The translations under genes were made by a program, and so were the position numbers. A stretch of DNA of 64,000 nt, taken from contig NZ_PJCA01000032.1 in NCBI RefSeq assembly GCF_002836355.1, positions 25,951 through 89,950 on the forward strand, written 5' to 3'. This document shows positions 63,958 to 64,000 of this stretch, piece by piece; position 1 is the first letter of the stretch, and each line of letters starts with the position of its first letter. The notes beneath the pieces are model-generated. The model did no database searches. It saw only the letters and a program-made list of their open reading frames with translations, and was not told the DNA's origin. The DNA comes from Moritella sp. Urea-trap-13 (lineage in GTDB: Bacteria > Pseudomonadota > Gammaproteobacteria > Enterobacterales > Moritellaceae).

Positions 63958-64000
63958 CCTGAATTTCAGGTACAAAAAAAGCCTTAATCTTTCGATTCAG
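63958..64000 (-). repeat. Repeated terminator module, copy 3, cut by the window end
   Basis: cctgaatttcagg (63958-63970), an A-run, then gccttaatc ... gattcag running off the end. The copy-to-copy distance is about 180-187 bp, so the array continues to the right. The gap 63236-63532 upstream of cadC is AT-rich and holds the cadC promoter; I see no gene there. Confidence 0.75.

Noticed and set aside
63596..64000. CRISPR array
   Set aside because: Repeats are terminator hairpins spaced by 180 bp or more with tRNA-like sequence between them; no cas genes and no short uniform spacers.

Overview
The window is about 40% GC chromosomal DNA from a marine, probably cold-adapted gammaproteobacterium. 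Gene content and protein similarity (csdA/csdE/tcdA, rep–rpmGB, yihE/srkA–dsbA, ccoG, ilvGMEDA, cadBA–cadC, mdtJI, an arc–pyrBI cluster) suggest the Moritella / Vibrio / Photobacterium neighbourhood. Moritella is my best guess, by inference only. No insertion sequence, prophage or CRISPR array is visible. Genes are dense, with long AT-rich regulatory gaps around the arginine genes.

Layout. 1–1.1 kb: 5' part of rep, then rpmG and rpmB (minus). 1.4–8.9 kb: the CsdA–CsdE–TcdA sulfur-transfer/ct6A genes, interleaved with an OB-fold periplasmic protein, a PhoPQ/QseBC-like two-component system, two small PepSY proteins and a thiolase. 9.5–20 kb: arginine and carbamoyl-phosphate island: YfcC-type antiporter, arcA, arcC, arcB, pyrL-pyrB-pyrI, an argR-family gene, a tandem GST_N-domain protein and a gene encoding three fused RidA domains. 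20–39.3 kb: branched-chain amino acid region: ilvC/ilvY, then ilvA, a neutral-type DAACS symporter, bax, ald, ilvD, ilvE, ilvM, ilvG and the ilvL attenuator, with ubiK, a K+ channel, a hydrolase and rlmJ in between. 39.6–53.2 kb: comM, two overlapping PlsC-type acyltransferases, an acyl-CoA synthetase, dsbA, srkA, ccoG, a MocR regulator, a membrane-anchored flavin disulfide reductase and a Yip1 protein. 53.2–63.3 kb: LysR/mdtJI, lysS, pdxY and cadA-cadB-cadC. 63.5 kb–end: an array of decayed tRNA-like sequences, each followed by a near-identical terminator hairpin.

How the parts fit. In the arginine deiminase pathway, arginine enters by the antiporter, ArcA makes citrulline, ArcB makes ornithine plus carbamoyl phosphate, and ArcC makes ATP. 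PyrBI competes for carbamoyl phosphate and is controlled by a pyrL-type attenuator. The most striking observation is that the promoters of arcA and of the triple-RidA gene share one architecture: a tandem ArgR-like site, about 210 bp, then a CRP/FNR-type dyad exactly 41.5 bp upstream of the predicted start. The triple-RidA gene therefore looks like a member of the arginine-catabolic regulon. It would make a covalent version of the normally homotrimeric RidA fold, with active-site residues lost progressively from repeat 1 to repeat 3. RidA normally clears the enamine/imine by-products of enzymes such as IlvA, also encoded here. The argR-family protein itself carries Asn in place of the first Asp of the conserved arginine-binding AGDD motif.

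Functions are assigned by recognising protein families from sequence alone. Regulatory sites are pattern matches made by eye.
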